Assembly: GCF_036967215.1 (NCBI RefSeq) | Contig: NZ_CP146016.1 | Span: 400,501-464,500, forward strand | Direction of reading: 5' to 3' | From: Sulfolobus tengchongensis | GTDB lineage: Archaea > Thermoproteota > Thermoprotei_A > Sulfolobales > Sulfolobaceae | DNA length: 64,000 bases | In this document: piece by piece, positions 17,605 through 29,141 of the stretch | How positions within the stretch are numbered: the stretch's first letter is position 1 | Layout of the letters: each line of letters opens with the position of its first letter | The notes under the pieces: generated by a model | Databases searched by the model: none | What the model saw: only the letters and a program-made list of their open reading frames with translations | What the model was told of the DNA's origin: nothing | Program-made: the position numbers and the translations under genes

Positions 17605-19264
17605 TTATTTCACCACCATCCTGTTCAGCTATGACTCTCCTTCCTCTTAATGCTGAAGCTAAAGCCGCTATAAATGTCATTGCTGAACTAATATAAAATG
17701 CCTCTCTTAAGGCTATCATAAATGATGGTGCAATCGCAGTGGGGAACCACGTGTGCTGTTCCATTATGGCTACTGCTTGTGCTGGTACTGATATTTGCGG
17801 TGGCAATGATGAAATGATCGTCTTTACTGGATCATATCCTAGAAAAGCAGCAAATAGAGCGCCTGTAACTGGTATTTTCTGCATGTATACTGCCAGTTGT
17901 GGTGCTCCTGCTTGAGTTACCGCATTAGCTAATGCAGTTGGTAATGTAGATGCTAAAGATATTATTACTATAGTGAAGAACAAAGCCATGCTTAAGGTCT
18001 GTCCGGTGTTTTGAATTGTAGCTCTCATTCCAGACGCCACTCCTCTATATTTAGGTGGAACGGAATTCATTATTGAGGCTGTATTTGGTGATGCGAACAT
18101 TCCATTTCCCAATCCCATTAGGAATATGATTAAGGCAAATTCAACATAATTAAAATCATATGGTAATGTTGTTAACAGTAGAAAACCTATACCAACTATA
18201 ATCATCCCTAAGGTTGAAAGTACTCTAGCTCCATATCTATCTGATAGCCAACCACTAATTGGGCCCATTGACACAAAGCCTATCATGAGAGGGATGGTGT
18301 AAATTCCAGCCCAAAACGGTGTTTCCTCATAGCTATAACCGTGTAAAGGAAGCCATATACCTTGTAGAAAAATTATTAACATTATCATTAAACCGCCATA
18401 AGCTACCGATCTTAAGAAACTTGCTAAATTCCCTGCAGCGAACATCCTTATCTTGAATAACTCCAATTTAAACATTGGATACTCAACTTTAGTTTCGACG
18501 TAAATAAATGCCCCTATCAATCCAATACCAGCTATCATTGAGCCAATGACAAATGGATTACTCCAACCCAGCTGAGAGTCACCATAAGGTAATAAACCAT
18601 AAGTAACTGCTACCAATATAAGAATTAAACCTAAGCCAAATGTAGTATTTCCAATCCAGTCTATCTTCTCATTTCTATTTGGTTTTGAGATCTCCTTTAA
18701 CTTAGTGTAACTCCATATTGTTCCTAAAATGCCCACTGGAACGCTAACTAGAAATACATATCTCCAATTTATCGTAGATAAGATACCTCCCAATATTAAA
18801 CCAACTAGCGATCCAGCTAACGCAGCTATTTGATTTATACCTAAAGCCTTGCCTCTTTCATTGAAAGGAAAAGCATCAGTAATTATTGCTGCACTATTAG
18901 CAAAGAGAAAAGCTCCTCCTATACCTTGGACTATTCTAAATATTACTAATTCCAACGCACCGAGATTACCGGTATTAGGAGTCAAGAACAAGAGAATCGA
19001 TCCAATAGTGAAGATAAGAAAACCTAAATTGTAAAGTCTAACTCTACCATAAATATCAGATAGTCTACCGAAAGAGACTAATAAGGTTGCAGTAACTACG
19101 TTGTAGCCCATCAGTATCCATAAGAGATATTGGAATGAAGTAAAGGGATTTATATCAATTCCTCTAAATATAGCGGGAAGAGATATCAACGTTATAGTTC
19201 CATTTATTGAAGCCATAAGTACTCCTATTGTAGTGTTGCTTAAGGCAATCCATTTATACTGCAT
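17588..19264 (-). CDS. MFS drug-export permease (DHA2/EmrB-QacA type)
   Basis: A 558-residue membrane protein with 14 predicted helices, the hallmark of the DHA2 drug:proton antiporters. MFS motif A is visible as GRLSDIYGR (about residues 65-73), and the [14 protein letters not shown] block in the fourth helix (about 110-123) matches motif B. The long loop near residues 460-505 lies between the last helices. It heads an operon with the BldR-type regulator, which suggests induction by and export of toxic aromatic compounds. The start at 19264 ([19 protein letters not shown]) leads directly into helix 1. Confidence 0.85.
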   Translation of the reverse strand: MQYKWIALSNTTIGVLMASINGTITLISLPAIFRGIDINPFTSFQYLLWILMGYNVVTATLLVSFGRLSDIYGRVRLYNLGFLIFTIGSILLFLTPNTGNLGALELVIFRIVQGIGGAFLFANSAAIITDAFPFNERGKALGINQIAALAGSLVGLILGGILSTINWRYVFLVSVPVGILGTIWSYTKLKEISKPNRNEKIDWIGNTTFGLGLILILVAVTYGLLPYGDSQLGWSNPFVIGSMIAGIGLIGAFIYVETKVEYPMFKLELFKIRMFAAGNLASFLRSVAYGGLMIMLIIFLQGIWLPLHGYSYEETPFWAGIYTIPLMIGFVSMGPISGWLSDRYGARVLSTLGMIIVGIGFLLLTTLPYDFNYVEFALIIFLMGLGNGMFASPNTASIMNSVPPKYRGVASGMRATIQNTGQTLSMALFFTIVIISLASTLPTALANAVTQAGAPQLAVYMQKIPVTGALFAAFLGYDPVKTIISSLPPQISVPAQAVAIMEQHTWFPTAIAPSFMIALREAFYISSAMTFIAALASALRGRRVIAEQDGGEINAKGR

Positions 19265-19334
19265 AATTAAAAGGTAAATGTTTAACTATTTAATTTTTTG
19301 CTTCTCATTCAATAATAGATTGATTTTTAAACCA

Positions 19335-20144
19335 CTAACCATTATGTGAGAGTAGTATTTTAAGAACGCTCCTACCTATCTTATCGCCAGTGTACTTTCC
19401 CTCGAAATTATTTATTTCCACCCACGTTCTTAGATCATTATACCCTAATCTCCTTAGTGCTTCATTAATTTCCTTCTCGTAATCTTTAACGTTAACCATT
19501 TCCTCCTCAACGAAAGTTGCAATCCATAGGTTAAGCAACTTTTCTAAGTCTCTTAAAGGATCAACACTGTCATCTACCCTTATATCTATGACTTTTCCAA
19601 CTACTAAGGGATCTATTCCTTTATCACTTTCAATGGGCTTTTTAACTACTATGATCGAGGCACTCTGTTTCCCTCTTTTATCACCACCTTTATTCTCACC
19701 TGCTTTTAATGCTCTCATAATCTTCTCGTAAATTTTACCTTTTCCTTCAGCCTCCTTAGCCATGGCTTCTAATACCTCTTGCCCAGCCAATATATTGCCT
19801 TGAACTGTGAAGTTACTTCCAGTAATGTGACCAGCATATGCGTAACATTCCTTACCGGTAAACGCGTACGCATTTCCCTTAGAGTCGACAATGCCTAATT
19901 GCCTTTTTTCCCTTAACGGATCTGATGACGTCAGTGTTTTAACTACCTCCTCCGCTGTATATCCCTTTTCCAATAAGGCTAATCCATTTATACCGTAAGT
20001 TAAATTAGCTAAAGCTTGTGTAGCTATTGCACCAACTCCAGGCTTTAACCAAGGTACAAATGCTCCAACTGCTAAAAATTTGCTAGCAACTCCTACTCCC
20101 CATTCTTCTTCATTCGGGTCGTAAATAACAATTGAGAAGGTCAT
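19335..20144 (-). CDS. DUF1028 Ntn-hydrolase-like protein
   Basis: A 269-residue protein of the DUF1028 family. The N-terminus MTFSIVIYDPNEEEWGVGVA and the blocks KFLAVGAFVPW and GVGAIATQA (about residues 22-43) are typical. A middle block, AGHITGSNFTVQGNIL near residues 104-119, and the GGDKRGKQSASIIVV region near 154-168 also fit. The fold is that of N-terminal nucleophile amidohydrolases, but the family acts without a proven substrate; some members carry a C-terminal peptidoglycan-binding domain, which is absent here. It is transcribed toward the bldR operon and probably alone. Family firm, function unknown. Confidence 0.8.
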   Translation of the reverse strand: MTFSIVIYDPNEEEWGVGVASKFLAVGAFVPWLKPGVGAIATQALANLTYGINGLALLEKGYTAEEVVKTLTSSDPLREKRQLGIVDSKGNAYAFTGKECYAYAGHITGSNFTVQGNILAGQEVLEAMAKEAEGKGKIYEKIMRALKAGENKGGDKRGKQSASIIVVKKPIESDKGIDPLVVGKVIDIRVDDSVDPLRDLEKLLNLWIATFVEEEMVNVKDYEKEINEALRRLGYNDLRTWVEINNFEGKYTGDKIGRSVLKILLSHNG

Positions 20145-20245
20145 ATAGAATGATACGTTAATTAAATATTAAATTTTAATTCTAATAAGGATTAAGGTGC
20201 GCAAAATTAGTATGATTATACTGTGTTATGAGTCAGTCTATAATT

Positions 20246-21022
20246 TCAAGTCAAACTATATTCTCTAAAACGATTAATATTCTCAGGGTCATAAGCTGGT
20301 ATAACTACATTACACTCTTTTCTCATGTAGTCATATGCCCTAATGCACTCGTAAATGTCCTCTGCAATGCCTATAGGTATATTTTTCTCGTAGTTACCCA
20401 TTAGGAAAGCTGAATCACTTATGCATATTCTCCTTTTTTGATATTCGAACTTGACCAACATTGAGCTCCTATGATGACAGCCTGTCCACCTTACTTCAAT
20501 ACCCTTAATTACCTCCTCATTCTCCACTAATCTAATTCTATTCCACGCCTCTTCGAACAAGTAGTTTCTGATACGTTTGGGTAAATACACATCTCTATTT
20601 AAGAAAGGTGAGGGAGTAGGATTTACAACGTCATGAAACCATCCCTTTCTAGAGAAATAAAACATAGCGTTTTTAAATAGATAAATCCTACCTATGGTAT
20701 AATCTTGAACTGGAGTAATAATAACATGAGAAATATCACCAGTGCTTAAACCTAGCTTAGAAAGAGCGTTCTCTATTTTCTCATCCTCTGTAAATGAGAA
20801 CTTGCACTTATCGCTCTTAGCCCATTCTCGCAAAAAGGCGTTTCTTAAGGTTAAATCATCTGGTAAACCAGTGTTTATCAACACATAACCTTCTTCAGTA
20901 TTTAAGAGAAAAGAGTAAAAAGTTAGCCTATACCATTTATCAAAATCCCTCATCCAATAAACTTCTGGTCCCGGTACTTCACCGTGATCTCCCACCTTTA
21001 TTATCTTAAATAGAGAAACCAT
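20246..21022 (-). CDS. metallo-beta-lactamase-fold protein lacking the HxHxDH motif
   Basis: A 258-residue protein with the layout of quorum-quenching lactonase-type MBL hydrolases: N-terminal strands, TGLPDD near 51-56, a strand-to-motif region at 97-113, and C-terminal VIPAYDPENINRF near 240-252. Where the metal motif T-H-x-H-x-D-H should be, it reads ITPVQDYTIG (102-111), so the His/His/Asp/His ligands are gone. The later GHT.GS block reads GCHHRSSM (181-188), and ISDSA (201-205) keeps the bridging Asp203. The protein probably cannot bind two metals normally, so it may be a binding protein or an enzyme with a different mechanism. Fold is inferred from the pattern of strands. Confidence 0.65.
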   Translation of the reverse strand: MVSLFKIIKVGDHGEVPGPEVYWMRDFDKWYRLTFYSFLLNTEEGYVLINTGLPDDLTLRNAFLREWAKSDKCKFSFTEDEKIENALSKLGLSTGDISHVIITPVQDYTIGRIYLFKNAMFYFSRKGWFHDVVNPTPSPFLNRDVYLPKRIRNYLFEEAWNRIRLVENEEVIKGIEVRWTGCHHRSSMLVKFEYQKRRICISDSAFLMGNYEKNIPIGIAEDIYECIRAYDYMRKECNVVIPAYDPENINRFREYSLT

Positions 21023-21217
21023 AATTATGACTCTTCCTTAAACTTATTAATATGCATTCATACTAGTTAGGATCCAATTGCAATTTTCTGATAGTTATGG
21101 AAGGTTCTCTAGTCGCCTTATATATACGATTGTTGATATTTTCGGAAAATCCTATCCACATAAATTACTTACTTAATGATAAAAACGACATGAGAAGTTA
21201 AATACATTATAATAATC

Positions 21218-21224
21218 TTTATAA
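21218..21224 (+). promoter_or_regulatory. TATA box for thiC
   Basis: TTTATAA is centred 26 bases before the ATG at 21247, consistent with a leaderless thiC mRNA. No TPP riboswitch can be placed between it and the start. Confidence 0.65.
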
Positions 21225-21246
21225 CCTAGTTAAGTGAATATATCTT

Positions 21247-22536
21247 ATGGCCATAATAGATGATGCGAGAAATGGTATTATAACAGATGAAATGAAAAGA
21301 ATAAGTAAGATTGAAGGAGTTCCACCAGAAAAGATCAGAAAGAGAATTAGTGAAGGAAAGATCATGTTAATTAGAAACTTACGATATCCCAGCAAAAAGT
21401 TAATAGCTATTGGAAAAGGTCTAACGACTAAGATAAACGTAAATATAGGGACTTCAAGCGAAGTTGTCAACTTACAAATGGAATTAGAAAAAGTAAAGGT
21501 TGCAAATAAGTGGGGAGATACTTTAATGGACTTATCTACTGGAGGGGATTTGGATCAGATTAGAAGAGAGATTATTAGAGCATCTGAGTTACCTGTGGGA
21601 ACAGTTCCAGTTTATCAGATCTTCATAGAGTCGTTCAAAAGAAAATCTGGAGGAGCTTATTTCACAGAAGATGAGTTGTTGAGCACTGTAGAAAAACACC
21701 TAAAGGATGGTGTAGCCTTTATGACGATACATGCAGGAATAACAAAGGATTTGGCAATAAGGGCGTTGAAGAGCAATAGAATAATTCCAATAGTGTCAAG
21801 AGGAGGTGATATGATAGCAGGATGGATGATACATAATAAATCTGAGAATCCCTATAGGAAAAACTGGGATTATTTGCTGGAGATGTTTAAAGAATATGAT
21901 GCAGTGATCTCTCTCGGAGATGCGTTAAGACCCGGTGCTACTGGAGACGCACATGACGAATTTCAAATAGGAGAACTGCTAGAGACTGCTAGGTTAGTAA
22001 AAAGTGCTTTAGAGAAAGGAGTTCAAGTAATGGTAGAAGGTCCCGGACATGTGCCTTTAAATGAAATTGCTTGGGATGTTAAGTTAATGAAGAAATTAAC
22101 TGGTGGAGTTCCATATTACGTACTAGGTCCATTACCCATCGATGTCGGAGCACCTTATGATCATATAGCTTCAGCTATTGGTGCTGCAATAGCTTCAGCC
22201 AGTGGTGCAGACTTATTATGCTATTTAACACCTGCAGAACATTTAGGATTGCCTACAGTAAGGCAAGTGGAAGAAGGAGCAATAGCTTATAGAATAGCAG
22301 CTCATGCAGGTGATGTAGTAAAGTTGGGCAGAAAGGTTAGGAAATGGGACGATGAAGTTAGCTATTATCGAGGGAAGCTAGATTGGGAAAATATGATATC
22401 CAGATTGATAGATCCTGAGAAAGCTTATCAAGTTTATACTCAGTTCGGAAAACCTAAAGTAAGAGCATGCACCATGTGTGGAGGATATTGCCCGATGATG
22501 TGGGCCATGGATCAAGTTAGAAGTATCAACTCATGA
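21247..22536 (+). CDS. thiC: phosphomethylpyrimidine synthase ThiC
   Basis: A 429-residue radical-SAM-superfamily enzyme that rearranges aminoimidazole ribotide to hydroxymethylpyrimidine phosphate for thiamine. Clear blocks are [16 protein letters not shown]-like [14 protein letters not shown] (about 90-103), VPVYQIF (119-125), [11 protein letters not shown] (180-190), [13 protein letters not shown] (226-238) and [11 protein letters not shown] (262-272). The C-terminal iron-sulfur motif is CTMCGGYC at 408-415, that is C-x2-C-x3-C, one residue shorter between the second and third cysteines than the E. coli motif. Length fits the archaeal ThiC type (shorter than plant or enteric enzymes). It acts in the cytoplasm; transcription is probably leaderless from the TATA box at 21218. 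Confidence 0.93.
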   Translation: MAIIDDARNGIITDEMKRISKIEGVPPEKIRKRISEGKIMLIRNLRYPSKKLIAIGKGLTTKINVNIGTSSEVVNLQMELEKVKVANKWGDTLMDLSTGGDLDQIRREIIRASELPVGTVPVYQIFIESFKRKSGGAYFTEDELLSTVEKHLKDGVAFMTIHAGITKDLAIRALKSNRIIPIVSRGGDMIAGWMIHNKSENPYRKNWDYLLEMFKEYDAVISLGDALRPGATGDAHDEFQIGELLETARLVKSALEKGVQVMVEGPGHVPLNEIAWDVKLMKKLTGGVPYYVLGPLPIDVGAPYDHIASAIGAAIASASGADLLCYLTPAEHLGLPTVRQVEEGAIAYRIAAHAGDVVKLGRKVRKWDDEVSYYRGKLDWENMISRLIDPEKAYQVYTQFGKPKVRACTMCGGYCPMMWAMDQVRSINS

Positions 22537-24005
<1,469 letters not shown>

Positions 24006-24187
24006 TTAGGTATCGTCTTTTTCCATTGAAACCACAACTGATGAATTTTCGATCATACAACTCTCTTCCTTTAAACCTGAAGTGTGAAATAGTTCAACTA
24101 TTAGAGACTATGACGTTTGATGTACAAGAAGTCCTAATCAAAAAGAATAAGTTTAAGTACTTCAATGATTGAATAGGTATTCAGGGG

Positions 24188-25249
24188 TTGAAGTTGTTAT
24201 TTGACGAAAGACCAAAAATGAAAAGAGAAGAATTATTTGATAGAGAGAAGGAGCTCAATGAACTTCTCTCTAACTTACATAGACCACTTATTCTTCTTAC
24301 TGGAGTGAGGAGGATTGGTAAAACTTCTCTTCTACTAGTAGCCTTGAACGAGAGTAAAATCCCATACATTTTGATTGATGCTAGAAAGCTTAAGGAAAAT
24401 TACGGATTCAAGGATTTATACTACCTGCTTTCTACATCCCTTTCCTCCTCCCTAGATAGATTAGGTGAAGTATTAAAGAAAATTAAAGGTGTAAATATCT
24501 TAGGAATGTCAGTAGAGCTCTCATGGAAAGGAAGAAATTACATTTCTTTAGCAGACCTCTTTGATCATTTGAACGAAAAGAGAGTGATAATAGCAATAGA
24601 TGAAGCTCAAAGGCTAAGAGGTCCTCTGTCAAAAGAGATCAGAGACGCTATAGCTCACGCTTATGATTATGATAGAAACTTAACATTTATATTGACTGGG
24701 TCTGAAATCGGCTTGCTTTATGACTTTCTCGGTATCGAAGATCAAACTTCCCCTTTATATGGTAGATACTATTATGAATTAAATCTCAATAGATTTTCAA
24801 GGAGTGAAAGTGAGGGATTTCTAGAGAAAGGATTTGAAGAATATAATGTGAAAGTGGAGAAAAACATAATTGATGATATAGTGAACTTTCTAGATGGAAT
24901 TCCTGGATGGCTGACATTAGCAGGTAATTATTTAGTTTCTGGGAAGAGTTTAGAAGATGTTAAAAAAATTAGTATTGAAATAGCGTTAAACGAGATTTTC
25001 AACCTGCTTGAAAGCAAGAGAAAGGTTTCTGAGATTGTAAGTAGAAGATATAGATACGTGCTTAAATGTATTTCAGAAGGAAAAAATACTTGGAGCAAAT
25101 TATTTGAGTGTGTCAGTGAAAAGGAGGGGACTGCAATATCTTCAAATACGTTGAGTAACGTTTTACATCAGCTTGAAGGAATGAGTATAATCCAAAATTA
25201 TGAGTTTTTAGACCCGGTTTATAAGGAGGCTTGTAAAAGATTATTGTAA
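24188..25249 (+). CDS. archaeal AAA-type ATPase (ATPase_2 family)
   Basis: A 353-residue archaeal STAND/AAA ATPase of the ATPase_2 (PF01637) type, which is expanded in Sulfolobales. It has FDREKELNELL (17-27) before the Walker A LLTGVRRIGKTSLL (36-49), Walker B VIIAIDEAQR (about 132-141) and the sensor FILTGSEIG (160-168). A C-terminal winged helix follows (about 270-353). The start is a TTG at 24188, giving MKLLFDERPK; an ATG ten codons in (at 24218) would also keep the family start. It stands alone. Its role (often linked to genome defence or plasmid-type functions) is unknown. Confidence 0.8.
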   Translation: MKLLFDERPKMKREELFDREKELNELLSNLHRPLILLTGVRRIGKTSLLLVALNESKIPYILIDARKLKENYGFKDLYYLLSTSLSSSLDRLGEVLKKIKGVNILGMSVELSWKGRNYISLADLFDHLNEKRVIIAIDEAQRLRGPLSKEIRDAIAHAYDYDRNLTFILTGSEIGLLYDFLGIEDQTSPLYGRYYYELNLNRFSRSESEGFLEKGFEEYNVKVEKNIIDDIVNFLDGIPGWLTLAGNYLVSGKSLEDVKKISIEIALNEIFNLLESKRKVSEIVSRRYRYVLKCISEGKNTWSKLFECVSEKEGTAISSNTLSNVLHQLEGMSIIQNYEFLDPVYKEACKRLL

Positions 25250-25511
25250 TCAGAAGCTAAATAGTTGGAGAGGGTAAGCGTTAACATTTCTAATTCATCA
25301 AATAAATTCGAGGGAGAGCAAGTAAATTCTCTTCTAGATGACGTATCTAGATAAATATAATTGTTTTAAATAAAAAAATACATATTTAATACTGAGTTGA
25401 ACAGTTTGCTTCATAATCATAATCTCACCAGTTTTTAATTGCCATAATAAGTTGACGTACTGTCAGCCGTTATAACATCAGCAGTAGCTTTTCATTGGTA
25501 CGCAATGTGAA

Positions 25512-26123
25512 CTAAATCTTTTTTCCAAACAATTTACTACTAGTAGCTACGTATAAGATCTTAAGTTTAGTATCGACACGATTTACAATACTATCGTAAT
25601 CGCCTTTTAGGTATAATTGTTTTATCTCATTTCCCTCTGTTTTAATTTTAGGTACCTTATATCCTAATCTCCTAAGTATCTCCACGAATCCATTCCAGGT
25701 AAGTCCCTTATATTTCATTTTATTGTAAGGTAGCATCAACTGAAGATAGTCTGTTACTATAAGCCCTCCCCACATTAAATTCAAATCAGGTAAATTTCCT
25801 ATCGAGTATTCAACTCCTTTTTGAATTAAGATGGGAATATCGAATCGTAATATGTTAAATCCATAAACGAATATCCTTTCCAACGCATCCTTTTCTCCAG
25901 TAAAGAACTTTAAATTACTAGCAGAAATTTGATTTATCCTAGCCTTTAAATACTCATAAAACTTAGAGACTAACTCCTTTTCTCCACCCGAGTCCCACTC
26001 GGTGAGAATAAAGGTACTCCTATTTTTATTATTAGTAATTTCCATCACTCCAATTGTTATAATTTTCTCGTTATGAAAAGCAATATTTGGTCGAAAACTT
26101 TCTAAAGTAAGTAGTATATCCAT
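25512..26123 (-). CDS. DnaQ/PolB-like 3'-5' exonuclease-fold protein, divergent
   Basis: A 203-residue protein with an RNase H-like exonuclease pattern. The second motif is clear: VYGFNILRFDIPIL (86-99, Asp95), as in the ExoII motif of family B polymerase exonucleases. The first motif, normally D-I-E, reads LTLESFRP (5-12) so the Asp is Thr6 while Glu8 stays. The third region YDSIVNRVD (176-184) keeps Asp184 but lacks the usual Tyr three residues before that Asp. It may be an inactive or altered exonuclease. It stands alone between the ATPase and the surface protein gene. Confidence 0.55.
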   Translation of the reverse strand: MDILLTLESFRPNIAFHNEKIITIGVMEITNNKNRSTFILTEWDSGGEKELVSKFYEYLKARINQISASNLKFFTGEKDALERIFVYGFNILRFDIPILIQKGVEYSIGNLPDLNLMWGGLIVTDYLQLMLPYNKMKYKGLTWNGFVEILRRLGYKVPKIKTEGNEIKQLYLKGDYDSIVNRVDTKLKILYVATSSKLFGKKI

Positions 26124-26198
26124 CTATTTCTTAAATAATATGCTAATAAAAGTATATAAGTATTACGAAAGGGTCTATAAGTTAAGTACAGAAGTGGT

Positions 26199-26378
26199 CT
26201 GATTATCAATAAATTCTTCTTAGGAATAACCTTATGGGTTTTCCAAACGACTTACGTTACTTTTATATTCTCTATAAATAGTAACGGCAACGTGCTAAAC
26301 TACAATACTTCACAAAACACTCAGCAACCTCCTTTGACTGAACTTTACGTCATGTTCAATATGATGGGTTTCTCTTAG
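26199..26378 (+). pseudogene. start-less secreted-protein-like frame
   Basis: A 60-codon stop-free frame reads INKFFLGITLWVFQTTYVTF then a polar part with NTSQNTQQPPLTELYVM and stops at 26376-26378. The hydrophobic start and Asn/Gln/Pro-rich tail look like a signal peptide plus exported segment, but there is no ATG, GTG or TTG in frame before it, only a CTG at 26199. It may be the stub of a lost surface-protein gene. The rest of the 350-base gap is empty. Confidence 0.25.
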
Positions 26379-26473
26379 ATATTAGTGTTGCAGTTATTAA
26401 GAAGATGATATAATTACCCGAATATTTTATTATATGTGAACCTAAAAATAATTTTTCTTAAAAAAAAAGAAGA

Positions 26474-27364
26474 CTATAATTCATTTAATACTTCGTTCAA
26501 GCTTATCTTTTCCTGCGATAGGATAATCACATCCGACATCCTATTATTGCCATCATTTTTAATTCCCATCATTGCGTAAAGCTCCTTTCCATCATATGTT
26601 GCGTTGACTGAGTAAATCACAATATTAGAAGTCTTAAGCACTACCTTGCCTGCTACTGAGAAATTACCTATAGTTATGTTAAAGTACTTTAAGAAGTGCG
26701 TTATATTATAATAGCTTGTGTTAGCTTTCAATATTAATTGATTGGGCATCGAAACTAAAGTAAAGTTACTTCCATTAACATACCCATACATCACTACGTT
26801 CTGAGAGGGTTGTGGTGTAAATACTTTTTCCGATGTGTATAGGTACTTCAATAGGAAAATAGTAGTATTTCTACTCGTGTTATCCTTAACTACGTAAAAA
26901 TAGTAACCATCAAATCCAAAGGCTGTATTATTCTTATAATCGTAAAGTAGCGAGTTATATTGAGAAAAGTTAAATCCATGCTTTACTAACGTTTCATTTA
27001 TCACCGAAAATGCAAAGGAAGATAAGGGACTCGAGGCTTTGAAGTAGCCTAGGAGTGCGTAATATGAATTGTCAACCTTAACCACTTTAACTGTTCCATT
27101 TCCAATTATCTGTGATGCTAAGGAAAGCACCAATGATACGTTACTGTTATTAGTGTAATAGGCTATGAAGTTAGTTATTGGAGAGATATTATAAGTATGT
27201 ATGATACCCAGCGTAGTATATTGTGATAAAGTGTAAGGGGAGTCGGTGCTATTGTTACTATTATTTGCTTTCATTGCGTTTTGAGTAGTCGCAAACACTA
27301 TCACAACAGCTGAAATCACAATAATAATTGTTAAAATTATTGGTAGTTTCGCATTCATAGTCAA
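26474..27364 (-). CDS. membrane-anchored extracellular protein, unknown
   Basis: A 296-residue protein with one N-terminal membrane anchor (about residues 8-26) and a large outer domain with many Asn-x-Ser/Thr sites. It contains the repeated tyrosine/asparagine-rich strands common in Sulfolobales surface proteins. No family is recognised. It is divergent from the ABC exporter genes with only 57 bases between starts, so the two units probably share a regulated promoter region. Confidence 0.6.
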   Translation of the reverse strand: MTMNAKLPIILTIIIVISAVVIVFATTQNAMKANNSNNSTDSPYTLSQYTTLGIIHTYNISPITNFIAYYTNNSNVSLVLSLASQIIGNGTVKVVKVDNSYYALLGYFKASSPLSSFAFSVINETLVKHGFNFSQYNSLLYDYKNNTAFGFDGYYFYVVKDNTSRNTTIFLLKYLYTSEKVFTPQPSQNVVMYGYVNGSNFTLVSMPNQLILKANTSYYNITHFLKYFNITIGNFSVAGKVVLKTSNIVIYSVNATYDGKELYAMMGIKNDGNNRMSDVIILSQEKISLNEVLNEL

Positions 27365-27421
27365 ACTCTCATCTCATTAGCAAATAAGTTTTTTGATAAG
27401 CATTACATATCTCATTATATA

Positions 27422-28315
27422 ATGATCAGTGTAAATGGCGTAGTGAAAAGATACGGTAACAAATTAGCGTTAGATGATGTTTCCTTACATGTGGATAGGG
27501 GTACTTTCGTCTCTTTAATAGGTCCTAACGGGGCTGGAAAAACCACTTTAATTAGAATTTTACTCACTCTGATGAAACCAGATAAAGGAGATGTTCAAAT
27601 TCTTGGTTACAATCCTTTCCATAATAAGAAGGTTTTAAGGGAAGTTGGGTACGTACAAGAAATACCAACTTACCCTCCATTTTTATCCGGAAGACAAATA
27701 TTAGAACTCTCAGCTAAGGTAAAGGGAATTGATAAAAGTGAGGTAAAAAGGGTTTTAGAATTCGTAGAAATGGACAGCCTTGCTAATTTTCCGATAATAA
27801 AATATAGTAAAGGATTGGTTCAAAGAATAGCTATTGCTGAAGCGCTTTTAGGTAATCCTATGGTTCTAATTTTGGATGAACCCAATATGGGAATAGACCC
27901 GATTTTTTCTCTAAAAACTAGAGAAATTCTAACTAAGTTAAAGAGAAAATATAATGTTACTATTCTAATGACCTCTCATGAGATGGAAGATGTGAAGAAA
28001 TTGTCAGATACGATATATATGCTCTATAAAGGTAAGGTAGTCTTTAAAGGAAGTGTTGAGGATATGATAAGGAAATTCCTAGGTATTCAAGTTGTAATTG
28101 AAACTGATAATATAAGTGAAACTGAAAAACTCTTGAAAGAGATTGAGTATGTAAACGGTGTATTTAATGAGGGTAATAAAATCGTAGCTAAATTAGCTGA
28201 AGACAAAAGAGAGGATTTGTTAAAGGTATTGGTAGCAAATGGTATAAGGGTTAAGGGTTTTTACATGGATTTAAATTTGGAAGAAGCTTATGCGAGGGCA
28301 TTGAAAAATGTTTGA
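27422..28315 (+). CDS. ABC transporter ATP-binding protein
   Basis: A 297-residue ABC ATPase. Walker A is GPNGAGKTT (about residues 37-45), the signature helix is YSKGLVQRIAIAEALLG (the YSKG form of the LSGGQ motif found in ABC-2 exporters, about 138-154), and Walker B is LILDEPNMGID (about 158-168), followed by the switch His in MTSHEMED. The C-terminal 70 residues form the regulatory extension seen in antibiotic or polysaccharide export ATPases. It overlaps its permease gene by 8 bases and so forms one complex with it. Confidence 0.9.
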   Translation: MISVNGVVKRYGNKLALDDVSLHVDRGTFVSLIGPNGAGKTTLIRILLTLMKPDKGDVQILGYNPFHNKKVLREVGYVQEIPTYPPFLSGRQILELSAKVKGIDKSEVKRVLEFVEMDSLANFPIIKYSKGLVQRIAIAEALLGNPMVLILDEPNMGIDPIFSLKTREILTKLKRKYNVTILMTSHEMEDVKKLSDTIYMLYKGKVVFKGSVEDMIRKFLGIQVVIETDNISETEKLLKEIEYVNGVFNEGNKIVAKLAEDKREDLLKVLVANGIRVKGFYMDLNLEEAYARALKNV

Positions 28316-29141
28316 AATTCTCCTTTATGAGTGGAGAAGAGGAATAGCCAGGAAAAAAGTAATTGTATTAACACTCATTTCATTCATATTTGAGTTAGGG
28401 ATCTACTTCGCAATATATTTTGCTCCATCTAAATCATTAAAAACCCTAATAATCCCCTTATCTCCCTATTTATGGGCTTTAGGAGTCCTATTACCTCAAG
28501 CAATTCTGATACATTTCTTAGCCATATCGATAGCATCTGGCTCTATGGCTGAGGAATATGAACAAGGAACTGTGGACTACTTTATATCTAAACCTTTGAC
28601 GAGATTCAGATTTATAATGGAGAAATGGTTAGGATCTTTTACTCTTCTTTTCGTCATATATATGGCAATGGTTATAATAGCACTAATAATGTCCTTCTCA
28701 TTATTTGGAATTCAGAACGATCTAGTACTTTTACCAGAGATTGTGGGGTCAGTATTATTCTCAACTCTTGTTTTCTTAAATATCGCCTTTGCTATTGGCG
28801 AAATACTCAGAAGAAGCAATTTATCATTCACAATAAGTGGATTCGTTCTCATAGCTTCAATAATTATCTCATTCGTACTAGTATTTGTCTCGCAATTAAC
28901 GCATAGCAGTAGTTACGAATACATTTCAGAGTACTTGCCTACCTGGGGTTCAACGGAGCTTCCTTTCATGCTTTTACAATCATCTCCGTTTAGCGAAATT
29001 GTAAGAGGACTAAATATAATACCCACAATAAGCAACAATGTGGTAATGGCTACTGTCTCGATCTTAGTATACTCTATAATACCTCTCATCTTATCCCTAT
29101 TAAGCTTCTTAATGAGGGATATTCCTAAGAAGATAAGCTGA
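28308..29141 (+). CDS. ABC-2 type permease
   Basis: A 277-residue membrane protein with about six helices in the ABC-2 arrangement. The segment SGSMAEEYEQGTVDYFISKP (about residues 76-95) matches the conserved amphipathic stretch of ABC-2 permeases between helices 2 and 3. It overlaps the ATPase gene by 8 bases and would form a homodimeric channel with that subunit. The cargo is unknown; a role in export is inferred from the family. Confidence 0.85.
   Translation: MFEILLYEWRRGIARKKVIVLTLISFIFELGIYFAIYFAPSKSLKTLIIPLSPYLWALGVLLPQAILIHFLAISIASGSMAEEYEQGTVDYFISKPLTRFRFIMEKWLGSFTLLFVIYMAMVIIALIMSFSLFGIQNDLVLLPEIVGSVLFSTLVFLNIAFAIGEILRRSNLSFTISGFVLIASIIISFVLVFVSQLTHSSSYEYISEYLPTWGSTELPFMLLQSSPFSEIVRGLNIIPTISNNVVMATVSILVYSIIPLILSLLSFLMRDIPKKIS

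Noticed and set aside
21060-21246. Possible TPP riboswitch before thiC
   Set aside because: The TATA box is only about 26 bases before the start, leaving no leader, and no CTGAGA-type motif is present.
28625-28906. 93-codon frame inside the ABC permease gene
   Set aside because: It is an out-of-frame shadow of the permease, which has a normal family pattern.
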